Shown piece by piece: positions 18,312 through 27,345 of a stretch of 64,000 nucleotides of DNA. The stretch spans positions 617,839 through 681,838 of the forward strand of contig LN874946.1 in assembly GCA_001282665.1 (NCBI GenBank), read 5' to 3'. The notes below the pieces were generated by a model, which saw only the letters and a list, made by a program, of their open reading frames with translations, was not told the origin of the DNA and searched no databases. A program made the translations under genes and the position numbers. This DNA comes from Clostridiales bacterium mt11. GTDB taxonomy: Bacteria; Bacillota; Clostridia; Tissierellales; Tepidimicrobiaceae. Every line of letters starts with the position of its first letter. The first letter of the stretch is position 1.

Positions 18312-19832
18312 CTATTCATTTAACCAAGTTCTTAATAACTGAGCTACTGCATCAGGTTTTCTATCCACAAACTTTTCTATCTGAGATTTCATCTTCGATT
18401 CTTCAGTTTCAAACTCTAAGTCTTCCACCTCTGTTTCTATTGAAGCTACATCATCTAATTCAATTTCTTGATCCTCTAAATCTCTTTTTCTCTTTCTTCT
18501 ATATACAGCATATCCTGCTATACTAGAAGCAGCTACTAATGCCAACACTAACGTCAACCAATTATTTCCTTTTATATCCTTTACTACGTCGGATTCCTCG
18601 CCAGTTCTAAATCTTTCTGCTTTTACTTCTACCTGCTGAGTATCTAATCCAGTAGCTGCATATATTAAATCGGCAATTTCTTTTTCCTTATCTGGAGTAA
18701 TATCTCCATCAATTAAGGCATCTTTATTTATTAAAACAGCTACAGTTATATTTTCTACCTGTCCAGGAGCCTTTTTAATGTCCTTGTTTATTTCATTCAA
18801 CTCATAGTTTATGACTCTGCTCACCTTGTCATATCTTTCGTTTCCATCCTCTGGCATTACATACTCAGGTGGGTTTTCTTCTACTCCTGGAGTTCCTCCT
18901 GCTGCACCACCCGTCATATGTTCTTCCACTTCTTCCATGCTCCTAATAAGCCCTTCATCATTATCTTCAATAGGAGGAGAAAATTCAACTATAGTGGTTC
19001 TTTCACTATCAAAGTTTATCTTAACGCTGGATCTAACATCTACATTTCCATAACCAAATATGTTTTCTAAAAACTTTCTTAAACTTTCATCTATTCTAAG
19101 CTCTAAATTATTCTTGATGCTAAACTGATCAGTCATTAGAAAGTCGCTTTCTCCCTCTTCACCTGTTAATAGCTTACCTTCACTATCAATTATCTGTACC
19201 TTCTCTGGATCCATATTCACAGAGCTAGCTACAAGGTTCTTTATGGCTGTAACAGTTTCAGTCTTTATAGGTCTGTTATCAGATCTTTTAATTGTGACTG
19301 AAGCAGTACTTTCCTTATCATTTTCTTCTAATACAAAGCCCTTGCCTTCTTTTTCATTTATGTACACCTTGGCAGATTCAATACCATCAATTTCAGAAAT
19401 AGTTGAAGATAATTCTGACTGAAGAGCATACTTCATTCTTTCTTTTTTATCATAATCAGTCATAGTCCAACTGCTATCGTTAAATGCATCTAAAAAGCTA
19501 TATCCTTCTTTAGGTAATCCATAAGAGGCAAGTTCAATTTTTATCTTGTTTTTCATCTCTGATGGAACCAATATTGTGGTAGTATTATCTTTGCTTGGTG
19601 TCTTCCAAGCTACACCCATTTCATCTAATTTATTGGTGATTTGTGCCATATCCTTTAATGATAGATCCTCATAAAGTACTTCATATTTAGTTCTAGTAAA
19701 AACAATTGAAAGTATAATTATTGACAATACAACGATGATACCAATTACAATTAATTTTGTTTTTTTCTTTTTATCCATTTCTGTCCAATATTCATTTAGT
19801 TGATTTCGCATTTGCTGGATTGTTTCCCCCAC
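18312..19832 (-). CDS. fliF: FliF, flagellar MS-ring protein
   Basis: FliF builds the MS-ring in the cytoplasmic membrane and is the base for C-ring and export gate. The 506-residue product has a membrane helix at about 24-46, two ring-building domains (YRILYEDL-like start here as YEVLYEDLSLKDMAQI), a long variable stretch, a second membrane helix at about 425-445 and a C-terminal acidic tail ending in VAQLLRTWL, the FliG-binding segment. The start is GTG 19832 with a G-rich site just upstream. Confidence 0.96.
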   Translation of the reverse strand: MGETIQQMRNQLNEYWTEMDKKKKTKLIVIGIIVVLSIIILSIVFTRTKYEVLYEDLSLKDMAQITNKLDEMGVAWKTPSKDNTTTILVPSEMKNKIKIELASYGLPKEGYSFLDAFNDSSWTMTDYDKKERMKYALQSELSSTISEIDGIESAKVYINEKEGKGFVLEENDKESTASVTIKRSDNRPIKTETVTAIKNLVASSVNMDPEKVQIIDSEGKLLTGEEGESDFLMTDQFSIKNNLELRIDESLRKFLENIFGYGNVDVRSSVKINFDSERTTIVEFSPPIEDNDEGLIRSMEEVEEHMTGGAAGGTPGVEENPPEYVMPEDGNERYDKVSRVINYELNEINKDIKKAPGQVENITVAVLINKDALIDGDITPDKEKEIADLIYAATGLDTQQVEVKAERFRTGEESDVVKDIKGNNWLTLVLALVAASSIAGYAVYRRKRKRDLEDQEIELDDVASIETEVEDLEFETEESKMKSQIEKFVDRKPDAVAQLLRTWLNE

Positions 19833-19863
19833 CTTAACACCCCATTCCTTACAGCATTATTTT

Positions 19864-20163
19864 CTATATTTGCATTCTCATTATTTCTCTATAGGCTTCA
19901 ACGACCTTATTTCTTATACCTAATGTTAATTGTAAAGAAATATTAGCCTTATCAGCCGCAATAGTTACATCATGTAGGTTGTCCACATCTCCAGTAACTA
20001 ATAATTTGTTGTATTCATCTTTTTTCAATTGTAATTCATTTACTCTATTCAATGCATCTGTAAATAACGAACTGAACTGTTGATTGTCTGCGGATTTAGG
20101 CTTTAAGCTTTTTACTTCAGCTTCGTTGACTAAATCATTTAAACCAATAGTTTTTATTTGCAT
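19864..20163 (-). CDS. fliE: FliE, MS-ring/rod junction protein
   Basis: A 99-residue FliE, which joins the MS-ring to the rod and is the first exported rod protein. Typical features are FSSLFTDALNRVNELQ in the middle, the DVTIAADKANISLQLTLGIR segment and the end VVEAYREIMRMQI. It lies between flgC and fliF as in other Firmicutes. Confidence 0.95.
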   Translation of the reverse strand: MQIKTIGLNDLVNEAEVKSLKPKSADNQQFSSLFTDALNRVNELQLKKDEYNKLLVTGDVDNLHDVTIAADKANISLQLTLGIRNKVVEAYREIMRMQI

Positions 20164-20167
20164 TTAA

Positions 20168-20608
20168 TTACCTCCTACCAATATCCAATGCTTTCATCAA
20201 CATGGACTTTGTTGAATTCATAGCAGTAATATTTGCTTCGTAAGCTCTTTGGGCATCTATCATATCTACCATTTCCTTTACTATTTCTACATTGGGTAAT
20301 TTTACATATCCATCTTCGTCTGCATCAGGATGTCCTGGTTCATATACCAATTTAAAAGGAGTAGCATCTTCAACAATTTCAGATATAACTACACCTTTGC
20401 CATTAAATTTCTTACCCTGTTTTTCTAAATATGATGAAAACGGAGTCGATTTATTTTCTTGGTATACTGCCATCTGTCTCCTATATGGCATCCCTCCTGT
20501 AGCCCTTGTAGTATTAACATTTGCCATATTTTTACTTATAATGTCTATTCTCGTCTTCTCTGCAGTAAGAGCAGAAGCACTAATATTAATTGAATCAAAC
20601 ATACCCAT
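20168..20608 (-). CDS. flgC: FlgC, flagellar proximal rod protein
   Basis: FlgC is a proximal-rod subunit. The 146-residue product has the rod signature (MGMFDSINISASALTAEKTR then IISKNMANVNTTRA) and the C-terminal helix (EMVDMIDAQRAYEANITAMN) that packs with the N-terminal helix in the rod. ATG 20608 has GGGAG upstream and starts two bases after the flgB stop. Confidence 0.96.
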   Translation of the reverse strand: MGMFDSINISASALTAEKTRIDIISKNMANVNTTRATGGMPYRRQMAVYQENKSTPFSSYLEKQGKKFNGKGVVISEIVEDATPFKLVYEPGHPDADEDGYVKLPNVEIVKEMVDMIDAQRAYEANITAMNSTKSMLMKALDIGRR

Positions 20609-20610
20609 AT

Positions 20611-21018
20611 TTACTTGCTCCCTTCGTTAATAACATTTTTTATGCCTTCAAATTCGTTTGTAATTTGGTTTACTACAGCATTATACATAATGCTATTCTT
20701 TGCTAATTCAGCTGATTCAGTATCAATATTGACATTATTTTTATCAAACCTATAGGAATAGCTTTTATCAATACTTATTTTTGGCTCTAAATCGTTAAAG
20801 CTATTTGACGTGGGAAAATGTTTGTCATGAGTTCTATTAAGCTTAGATTCATGATTCTCCATAGCACTCCTTAATTTGTCTTCAAAATCTACTGTCAATC
20901 TTTTATAATTAGGAGTATTAACATTTGCCATATTATGCTTAATAACCTTATCCTTTAACCAAATCCCATCTAATGCCTTACTTAATATACGAATATTATC
21001 ATCCATTGGCTTTATCAC
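20611..21018 (-). CDS. flgB: FlgB, flagellar proximal rod protein; first gene of the flagellar operon
   Basis: FlgB is a proximal-rod subunit of 135 residues with the rod motif KHNMANVNTPNYKRLTVDFE and a C-terminal helix (NSIMYNAVVNQITNEFEGIK). The start is GTG 21018, five bases after GAGGTG; ATG 21006 is a possible alternative but too far from that site. It is the first gene of the operon: upstream is a 274-base non-coding region ending in the codY terminator. Confidence 0.95.
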   Translation of the reverse strand: MIKPMDDNIRILSKALDGIWLKDKVIKHNMANVNTPNYKRLTVDFEDKLRSAMENHESKLNRTHDKHFPTSNSFNDLEPKISIDKSYSYRFDKNNVNIDTESAELAKNSIMYNAVVNQITNEFEGIKNVINEGSK

Positions 21019-21051
21019 TTTATCACCTCATATAATTGATATTAATACAAT

Positions 21052-21082
21052 ATAATACAAAATTCAAGGAAATATAAGTCAA
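21052..21082 (-). promoter_or_regulatory. Candidate promoter for the flagellar operon
   Basis: TTGACT at 21077-21082 and TATTAT at 21052-21057 are separated by 19 bases, slightly long for a SigA-type promoter. The rest of the 21019-21237 gap is very AT-rich; I found no SigD-like TAAA / GCCGATAA pair. Confidence 0.3.
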
Positions 21083-21237
21083 AAACAATAATTATGTCTT
21101 TATTACTATGATTTACAATTTAAAACGATTTTTTTCAACATATTACTATATATTCTATTCTTTTTTTAAAAACCCTCCTCATCTAGTGTAATATTTTGTT
21201 GATAAATGGTAAATCCATCTTTAGACCTATTATAGTA

Positions 21238-21277
21238 CAAAAAAATAAGAAATAGGAGATATATCTCCTATTTCTTA
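21238..21277 (-). terminator. Rho-independent terminator after codY
   Basis: A perfect 32-base palindrome at 21246-21277 (arms TAAGAAATAGGAGATA and its complement) is followed on the minus strand by a run of seven T. It lies 15 bases after the codY stop and separates hslV-hslU-codY from the flagellar operon. Confidence 0.85.
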
Positions 21278-21292
21278 AATAATTATTTTAGA

Positions 21293-22072
21293 TTATTCTT
21301 TCACTTTATTTAATTCTTCTAGTAGTTTATCATTTAATATCTTAATATGGGTTCCTTTCATACCTAAAGATCTAGATTCTATAACACCTGCAGATTCAAA
21401 CTTTCTAAGGGCATTGACGATTACTGACCTTGTAATTCCTACTCTATCGGCTATCTTACTTGCTACAAGTAGTCCTTCGCTTCCATCTAGTTCTTCAAAG
21501 ATATGCTCCATGGCTTCTAATTCTGAGTAAGATAAAGTACCAATGGCCATTTGTACTACTGCTCTCTTTCTAGCTTCTTCTTCGACTTCCTCTGATTTTG
21601 ATCTTAATATTTCCATACCAACAATAGTAGCACTATATTCAGCTAAAACTAAATCGTCTTCTGTAAATAATCTGCCAAACCTAGCTAAAACTAATGTCCC
21701 TAGCCTTGCTCCTCCACTGTTGATAGGTATTATAGTAGCTATTTTATCAGGATAGTCACATTCTGAAACTTGATCAAATACACATTCTGTAATTTCTTCT
21801 ACATTTTCTTTAGTTTCTGAAACCTTTAATAATTCATCATTATATTTCTTTGGAAATCTCTTCTCTTTTACAATTTCTGACTGTATTATATCACAATCAA
21901 ATCCAGAAGAAAGTTCATATCCTAATACTCTCCCTTTCTTACTAGCAATATATACATTTGCATCTAAAATTTCACTAAGTATCTTACTCAATTCTTGAAA
22001 TGAAACAGGCTTTGAACCTGAGCTTTGTAATGCTTTATTTAATCTTCTGGTTTTTTGTAATAAACTTTCCAT
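21293..22072 (-). CDS. codY: CodY, GTP- and branched-chain-amino-acid-sensing repressor
   Basis: CodY is a global nutritional regulator that represses stationary-phase, amino-acid and motility genes when GTP and isoleucine/valine are plentiful. The 259-residue protein has the N-terminal GAF-like effector domain (residues 1-155) and a C-terminal winged helix with ASKIADRVGITRSVIVNALR, almost invariant in the family. It is the last gene of hslV-hslU-codY, as in Bacillus, and lies directly upstream of the flagellar operon, a known CodY target region in Bacillus. Confidence 0.97.
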   Translation of the reverse strand: MESLLQKTRRLNKALQSSGSKPVSFQELSKILSEILDANVYIASKKGRVLGYELSSGFDCDIIQSEIVKEKRFPKKYNDELLKVSETKENVEEITECVFDQVSECDYPDKIATIIPINSGGARLGTLVLARFGRLFTEDDLVLAEYSATIVGMEILRSKSEEVEEEARKRAVVQMAIGTLSYSELEAMEHIFEELDGSEGLLVASKIADRVGITRSVIVNALRKFESAGVIESRSLGMKGTHIKILNDKLLEELNKVKE

Positions 22073-22090
22073 CGTCTAAATCCTCCTCTT

Positions 22091-23476
22091 TTATAATATA
22101 TATTTGGATATATCTTTTTGTTGTATATGCTTCATCAATTTATTATTTACATAAGTTTCATCAATAATAATATCTTTAGTATCTAAATCAGGTGCTTCAT
22201 AAGAAATATCTTCTAACAGCTTTTCTAAAACGGTTTGAAGCCTTCTTGCACCAATATTTTCTGATTGTTCATTAGAGACATAAGAAACTTTTGCAATCCT
22301 TTTTATAGCTTCTTCTGTAAACTTTAAATTGATGCCTTCAGTCTGTAACAATAGTTGATATTGTTTTATTATTGCATTCTTTGGCTTAGTTAAGATTTCA
22401 ACAAAGTTATCCTCGGTGAGGTTTTCTAATTCCACTCTAATAGGAAACCTTCCCTGGATCTCAGGTATTAAATCTCCAACTTTTGAAACATGAAAAGCTC
22501 CTGCTGCAATAAATAATATGTGATCTGTTTTAACAGGTCCATACTTAGTCATTACTGTAGTTCCTTCTATTATGGGTAGAATATCCCGTTGAACTCCTTC
22601 TCTTGAAACATCGGGGCCATTACCATAATCCTTTCCAGCGATTTTATCAATTTCATCTATGAAAACAATTCCAGTTTCTTCAGCCTTTTTGATGCCAATA
22701 TCCACAACTTGATCCATATCTATTAATTTTTGAGCCTCTTGATTATTGATAATTTTTCTAGCCTCTTTAATGGTAACTCGCTTTTTCTTAGTCTTTCTAG
22801 GTAAAAAATCTCCAAAGATATCTCCCATGTTTATATTGTATTCTTCAATGCCTAAACCATTAAAGAACTCAACTGTGGAATTATAATTATCTTCAACATC
22901 AATTTCTATTATTTCCTCATCCAACTCACCTTTTAGGAGTTTATCTTTTAATTCTTTACGCTTTTTAATTATAGACTCTTTTTCAGTTAGAGTATCTTCA
23001 TCCTCTTCCTCTGTGCTACCAAAAATTGCTTCTAATGGATTCATGTTTTTCTTCTTTGAAGGGAATGGGATTAAAATCTCCACAATCCTATCGTCTGCTA
23101 TAAGTTTACTCTTTTCATAGACTTCATCTATTTTCTCTATTTTAACCATTCTAATAGACTCTTCTATTAAATCCCTTATCATAGAATCCACGTCTCTACC
23201 CACATATCCTACTTCAGTAAATTTTGTAGCTTCTACCTTTACAAATGGTGCTTCAACCAATTTTGATAATCGCCTTGCTATTTCTGTTTTACCTACTCCT
23301 GTAGGTCCAATCATGAGTATGTTCTTAGGTTTTACTTCTTCTTTAAATTCGTCAGATAATAGGTTTCTTCTATATCTATTTCTCAGTGCTACGGCAACAG
23401 CCTTTTTAGCATCCTTCTGACCTATGATATATTTATCCAACTCACTAACTATTTGTTTTGGTGTAAGTAACTCCAT
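22091..23476 (-). CDS. hslU: HslU (ClpY), unfoldase ATPase of the HslUV protease
   Basis: HslU is the hexameric AAA+ unfoldase that feeds the HslV peptidase. The 461-residue protein shows Walker A GPTGVGKT (57-64), the insert (I) domain rich in acidic residues at about 130-230, Walker B FIDEIDKIA, sensor/arginine-finger region IQGRFPIRVEL, and the C-terminal tail ending in ISKYIL that inserts into HslV. It lies 13 bases after hslV. Confidence 0.97.
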   Translation of the reverse strand: MELLTPKQIVSELDKYIIGQKDAKKAVAVALRNRYRRNLLSDEFKEEVKPKNILMIGPTGVGKTEIARRLSKLVEAPFVKVEATKFTEVGYVGRDVDSMIRDLIEESIRMVKIEKIDEVYEKSKLIADDRIVEILIPFPSKKKNMNPLEAIFGSTEEEDEDTLTEKESIIKKRKELKDKLLKGELDEEIIEIDVEDNYNSTVEFFNGLGIEEYNINMGDIFGDFLPRKTKKKRVTIKEARKIINNQEAQKLIDMDQVVDIGIKKAEETGIVFIDEIDKIAGKDYGNGPDVSREGVQRDILPIIEGTTVMTKYGPVKTDHILFIAAGAFHVSKVGDLIPEIQGRFPIRVELENLTEDNFVEILTKPKNAIIKQYQLLLQTEGINLKFTEEAIKRIAKVSYVSNEQSENIGARRLQTVLEKLLEDISYEAPDLDTKDIIIDETYVNNKLMKHIQQKDISKYIL

Positions 23477-23489
23477 GTTATCACACTCC

Positions 23490-24020
23490 TTAAATAACTT
23501 CAGTAGTTATATTGCTATTTGTATATACACAAATAGATGAAGCAATTAATATAGACTCCCTTGCTATTTCTTCAGCAGTTAGATTAGAGTACTTAAGGAG
23601 AGCTTTTCCAGAAGCTAAAGCATAATTACCACCAGAGCCAATGGCTAATATTCCATCTTCTGGTTCAATTACTTCACCATTTCCTGATATAAGAAGTAAA
23701 TTATCCTTGTCTGCTGCAATTAACAGCGCTTCTAATTTTCGTAGAACTTTATCCCTTCTCCATTCTTTAGCTAGTTCAACGGTAGCTCTTTTCAAGTTGC
23801 CCCCATATTGTTCTAGTTTTTCTTCTAATACTTCTGCCAAGGTTAAAGCGTCTGCTACTGAACCAGCAAAACCAATTATAACATTATTATTATATATTTT
23901 CCTAACTTTTTTAGCAGTATTTTTCATTATAGTTGAATCACCAAAGGTTATTTGACCATCACCTGCTATAGCAATCTCGCCATCTTTCTTGATGGCTACA
24001 ATAGTAGTGCCATTCATCAT
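23490..24020 (-). CDS. hslV: HslV (ClpQ), N-terminal-threonine/serine peptidase
   Basis: HslV forms the double-ring proteolytic chamber of HslUV. The 176 residues contain a four-residue leader MMNG before TTIVAI; cleavage would expose catalytic Thr, as in Thermotoga-type HslV. Conserved stretches GDGQITFGDSTIMKNTAKKV, GFAGSVADALTL and AIGSGGNYALA are present. GGGGTG upstream is the ribosome site. The neighbouring trmFO and xerC/codV genes found here in Bacillus are absent. Confidence 0.96.
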   Translation of the reverse strand: MMNGTTIVAIKKDGEIAIAGDGQITFGDSTIMKNTAKKVRKIYNNNVIIGFAGSVADALTLAEVLEEKLEQYGGNLKRATVELAKEWRRDKVLRKLEALLIAADKDNLLLISGNGEVIEPEDGILAIGSGGNYALASGKALLKYSNLTAEEIARESILIASSICVYTNSNITTEVI

Positions 24021-24063
24021 TTAAAACACCCCACTATCACGCTTAAATATATTGACTTTTTCA

Positions 24064-24078
24064 TTTTTTCTGAATATT
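24064..24078 (-). promoter_or_regulatory. Candidate CodY box at the hslV-hslU-codY start
   Basis: The minus strand reads AATATTCAGAAAAAA, 12 of 15 matches to the CodY consensus AATTTTCWGAAAATT. It lies just downstream of the candidate -10 element. If real it would place codY under its own control; AT-rich DNA makes chance matches common. Confidence 0.35.
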
Positions 24079-24087
24079 CCATCATAT

Positions 24088-24116
24088 ATCTTATAGGTTA
24101 CTATATTTTTAGTAAA
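24088..24116 (-). promoter_or_regulatory. Candidate promoter for hslV-hslU-codY
   Basis: TTTACT at 24111-24116 and TAAGAT at 24088-24093 with 17-base spacing, in the 111-base gap after topA. Each hexamer has two mismatches to SigA consensus. Confidence 0.35.
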
Positions 24117-24131
24117 ATGTACAGAAAAATT

Positions 24132-26216
24132 TTATTCTTTTTCAATTTTACTATAACCACATTCCTTATCCATACATTTTATAGTCGTTCCTTTTTTATT
24201 CTTTCTCTTTACCATTGGTCCTCCACAGTTTGGGCATCTTTCTTCTACTGGTTCATCCCAAGATACAAAATTACACTCTGGGAAATTACTACATCCATAA
24301 AACATTCTACCTTTTTTAGATCTTCGTCTTATAATATTTCCTCCACAATTAGGACAAGGAACATCTAATTCATCTAATATAGCCTTTGTATTTTTACATT
24401 CTGGATATCCAGGACAAGCTAAAAATTTTCCATATCTTCCATACTTGATAACCATATTTTTGCCACATTTTTCACAAATTACATCGGTTACCTCATCTTC
24501 TATTTTTATTTTGTCAATTTCTTCTTCTGCTTTCTTTAAAACTACATCAAATTCTTTATAGAATTCATCTACTACTAACTGCCAAGCATATTTACCTTCT
24601 GCAATTTTATCTAACTTTTCCTCTAACTCAGCTGTAAACTCTTCATTTATAATATCCTTAAAATATTCTTCTAACAAGTCATTTACTAAGCTTCCCAATT
24701 CTGTAGGCACAAAAGACTTTTTGTCTAAATTTACATACTCTCTATTCAATATAGTTGAAATAGTTGGTGCATAGGTACTTGGTCTACCAATACCTAATTC
24801 CTCTAAAGTTTTAATTAAGGAAGCTTCAGTATATCTAGCAGGAGGTTGAGTAAAATGCTGATTAGGCTCTATATCTTTTACTTTTACCTTATCTCCTTCT
24901 TTAAGAGTAGGAATTTCCATATCCCTATCTTGATTTTCATCAATACTATACACCTTCAAAAATCCTTCAAATTTCAATTTAGAGCCAGTTGCCCTAAAAA
25001 TATTATCATTTGAAAGTATTTTTACTGAAAGAGTATCATAATTTGCCGGACTCATCTGAGAGGATATAAACCTCTTCCAAATTAGATCATATAGTTTAAA
25101 TTGATCTAAAGTTAAAGAACTCTTAATATCTTCTGGTCTTCTTAAAATTGAAGTAGGTCTAATACCTTCATGAGCATCCTGGGTTTCTTTTTTACTCTTA
25201 TTATTATATAGCTTCCCTCCATTAGTATAAGCTTTACCATAGTTTTCTATTATAAAAGATTTAGCTATTTTAACGGATTCTTCAGAAACCCTTGTAGAGT
25301 CAGTTCTCATATAGGTAATAAGTCCAACAGTACCTTCCTTTTTAATATCTATTCCTTCATAAAGCTGCTGAGCTATTATCATAGTTTTTTTAGTGGAAAA
25401 ACCTAATCTCTTAGAAGCATCTTGTTGAAGAGTACTCGTAGTATAAGGAGTATAGGGATTTCTTTTCTTAGTTCCTTTTTTCACTTCGTCTACAATAAAA
25501 TTATCTCTATCTATGGTGTTTAATATCTTATCTACTTCTTCTTTGCTAAAAAGTTCTACTTTTTTATCTTTTCCATCCTGTACTACCCCATAAAAGCTAG
25601 CATCAAAAGATATCCCTTCCTTTTCTAATAATGCTTTTATACTCCAATACTCTTGAGGTATAAAGACTTCAATTTCCTTTTCCCTATCACAAATAAGTTT
25701 TACAGCAACTGATTGAACCCTACCAGCACTTAAACCCTTTTTTATTTTTCTCCAAAGTAATGGGCTTATCTTATAACCTACCAATCTATCTAAGATTCTT
25801 CTTGCTTGTTGTGCATCGACTAAATCCTTGTCTAAAGCTCTTGGCTTTTTCATGGCATTTAATATAGCATCTTTTGTGATCTCATTAAATTCTACTCTTA
25901 CCAATTCATCTTCATTTATACCTAGTATATGGGCTAGATGCCAAGAGATAGCTTCTCCCTCTCTATCTGGGTCAGTAGCAAGAAAAATTCTATCAGACTT
26001 TTTTGCTTCGTCTTTTAATTCCTTTACCACCGGACCTTTACCTCTTATGGTTATATACTTTGGATTATAATTATTTTCTATATCAATGCCAAGACTACTC
26101 TTTGGCAGATCTCTCACATGACCTACAGAAGCCTTTACTTTATAATTCTTCCCTAAAAATTTCCCAATGGTTTTAGCCTTTGCAGGTGATTCAACTATAA
26201 CTAAATTCTTTTGCAA
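24132..26216 (-). CDS. topA: DNA topoisomerase I
   Basis: TopA relaxes negative supercoils by nicking one strand. The 694-residue enzyme has the Toprim domain at the N-terminus (VESPAKAKTIGKFL; ATDPDREGEAISWHL), the active-site tyrosine segment GLITYMRTDSTRVS around residue 300, and three C-terminal four-cysteine zinc modules (CEKCGKNM..., CPNCGGNI..., CPNCGGPM...). The start is TTG 26216, eight bases after GGAGGTG. It follows dprA by 22 bases, in the same order as in Bacillus. Confidence 0.97.
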   Translation of the reverse strand: MQKNLVIVESPAKAKTIGKFLGKNYKVKASVGHVRDLPKSSLGIDIENNYNPKYITIRGKGPVVKELKDEAKKSDRIFLATDPDREGEAISWHLAHILGINEDELVRVEFNEITKDAILNAMKKPRALDKDLVDAQQARRILDRLVGYKISPLLWRKIKKGLSAGRVQSVAVKLICDREKEIEVFIPQEYWSIKALLEKEGISFDASFYGVVQDGKDKKVELFSKEEVDKILNTIDRDNFIVDEVKKGTKKRNPYTPYTTSTLQQDASKRLGFSTKKTMIIAQQLYEGIDIKKEGTVGLITYMRTDSTRVSEESVKIAKSFIIENYGKAYTNGGKLYNNKSKKETQDAHEGIRPTSILRRPEDIKSSLTLDQFKLYDLIWKRFISSQMSPANYDTLSVKILSNDNIFRATGSKLKFEGFLKVYSIDENQDRDMEIPTLKEGDKVKVKDIEPNQHFTQPPARYTEASLIKTLEELGIGRPSTYAPTISTILNREYVNLDKKSFVPTELGSLVNDLLEEYFKDIINEEFTAELEEKLDKIAEGKYAWQLVVDEFYKEFDVVLKKAEEEIDKIKIEDEVTDVICEKCGKNMVIKYGRYGKFLACPGYPECKNTKAILDELDVPCPNCGGNIIRRRSKKGRMFYGCSNFPECNFVSWDEPVEERCPNCGGPMVKRKNKKGTTIKCMDKECGYSKIEKE

Positions 26217-26238
26217 TGATTACACCTCCAAATAACAC

Positions 26239-27342
26239 TTAATCAGACAAGGTGAATACTCTACCTGTCAGTTCTCTAACCATCCCCTTAAGCTCTAGTA
26301 TTGTAAGAATACTATATACAGTCGAAATGTCTAGCCCGGTATTGGAAGCTACGCTATCACAGTGGATAGGTCCTTCTTTTATTAATTCAAAAACTTCCAT
26401 CTCCAATGGGCTTAACTCGGAAACGTCAATATCTTCTGATTTCTTTTCCATCATCTTAGATTGTAATTCATAAATTTCTTCTAATATATCATCAATGTCC
26501 ATTATCAACTTAGCACCGTCTTTTATCAACTTATTTGTGCCTCTACTAAAGATACTATTTATATTTCCAGGTAAAGCAAAAACTTCTTTTCCCTGCTCTA
26601 AGGCATGTTGTGCAGTTATTAATGAACCGGATTTCTCTTTAGCTTCAATTACAATTACTCCTAAAGATATCCCACTTATAATTCTATTCCTTTGAGGGAA
26701 ATTATAAGCTAAAGGAGGAACTCCTAAAAAATACTCAGTGACTAAAGCACCATTTTGGGGAATCTTCTCATAAATATCTTTATTCTTCTTTGGATAAACG
26801 GTATCTAGCCCATTTCCTAACACCCCAATAGTCCTTCCACCTTCCTCTAAGGCAACTTTATGAGCAATACTGTCAATTCCTAATGCTAAACCGCTAACAA
26901 TAGTTACATCTAACTTGACTAGTTCCTTAACAAATTTCTCTGTAGCCCACTTGCCATAAGAAGTAGATTTTCTAGAACCTACAATGGCTATTGAAAGACT
27001 ATCCTTCTCATCAAAATTTCCTTTTCTATATAAAACCTTCGGACTATCATATATATACTGAAGTCTATCTGGATAATCTTTATCAAATATAGTGGTTATA
27101 TCTATATTATGTTTGTCTATTGAGGTAAATAATCTATTAAAATAATCTTCGTTACGATTTTGTATTATTTTATCTTTGATATTAGACTTAATACCCTTTA
27201 AATCATATATTTTATTGGCAGACAGATTCCAAAGTTCCATTAATTGTGGAACCTGCTCCATTATTTTCTCCATATTCCTATTTCCAATATTCAAGCTATT
27301 TAACCATATTAAAGTTTCTCTATTGGAAATCTTATTCACCAC
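26239..27342 (-). CDS. dprA: DprA (Smf), DNA-processing protein for transformation
   Basis: DprA binds incoming single-stranded DNA and loads RecA. The 367-residue protein has an N-terminal helix-hairpin/SAM-like part, the Rossmann-type core with VGSRKSTSYGKWATEKF, SGLALGIDSIAHKVAL and FPQRNRIISGIS, and a C-terminal winged-helix domain (about 300-365). The start is GTG 27342 (a second GTG follows directly). It overlaps nothing and lies between the comM-like gene and topA. Confidence 0.95.
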   Translation of the reverse strand: MVNKISNRETLIWLNSLNIGNRNMEKIMEQVPQLMELWNLSANKIYDLKGIKSNIKDKIIQNRNEDYFNRLFTSIDKHNIDITTIFDKDYPDRLQYIYDSPKVLYRKGNFDEKDSLSIAIVGSRKSTSYGKWATEKFVKELVKLDVTIVSGLALGIDSIAHKVALEEGGRTIGVLGNGLDTVYPKKNKDIYEKIPQNGALVTEYFLGVPPLAYNFPQRNRIISGISLGVIVIEAKEKSGSLITAQHALEQGKEVFALPGNINSIFSRGTNKLIKDGAKLIMDIDDILEEIYELQSKMMEKKSEDIDVSELSPLEMEVFELIKEGPIHCDSVASNTGLDISTVYSILTILELKGMVRELTGRVFTLSD

Positions 27343-27345
27343 ATA

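Noticed and set aside
21116..21150. CodY-box-like sequence in the flgB leader
   Set aside because: Best match has about five mismatches of 15, no better than chance in AT-rich DNA.
21160..21240. SigD promoter for the flagellar operon
   Set aside because: A TAAA occurs but no GCCGATAA-like -10 follows at proper spacing.
23490..24020. HslV with an odd N-terminus (MMNG before TT)
   Set aside because: A short leader before the catalytic Thr is known in Thermotoga-type and clostridial HslV.
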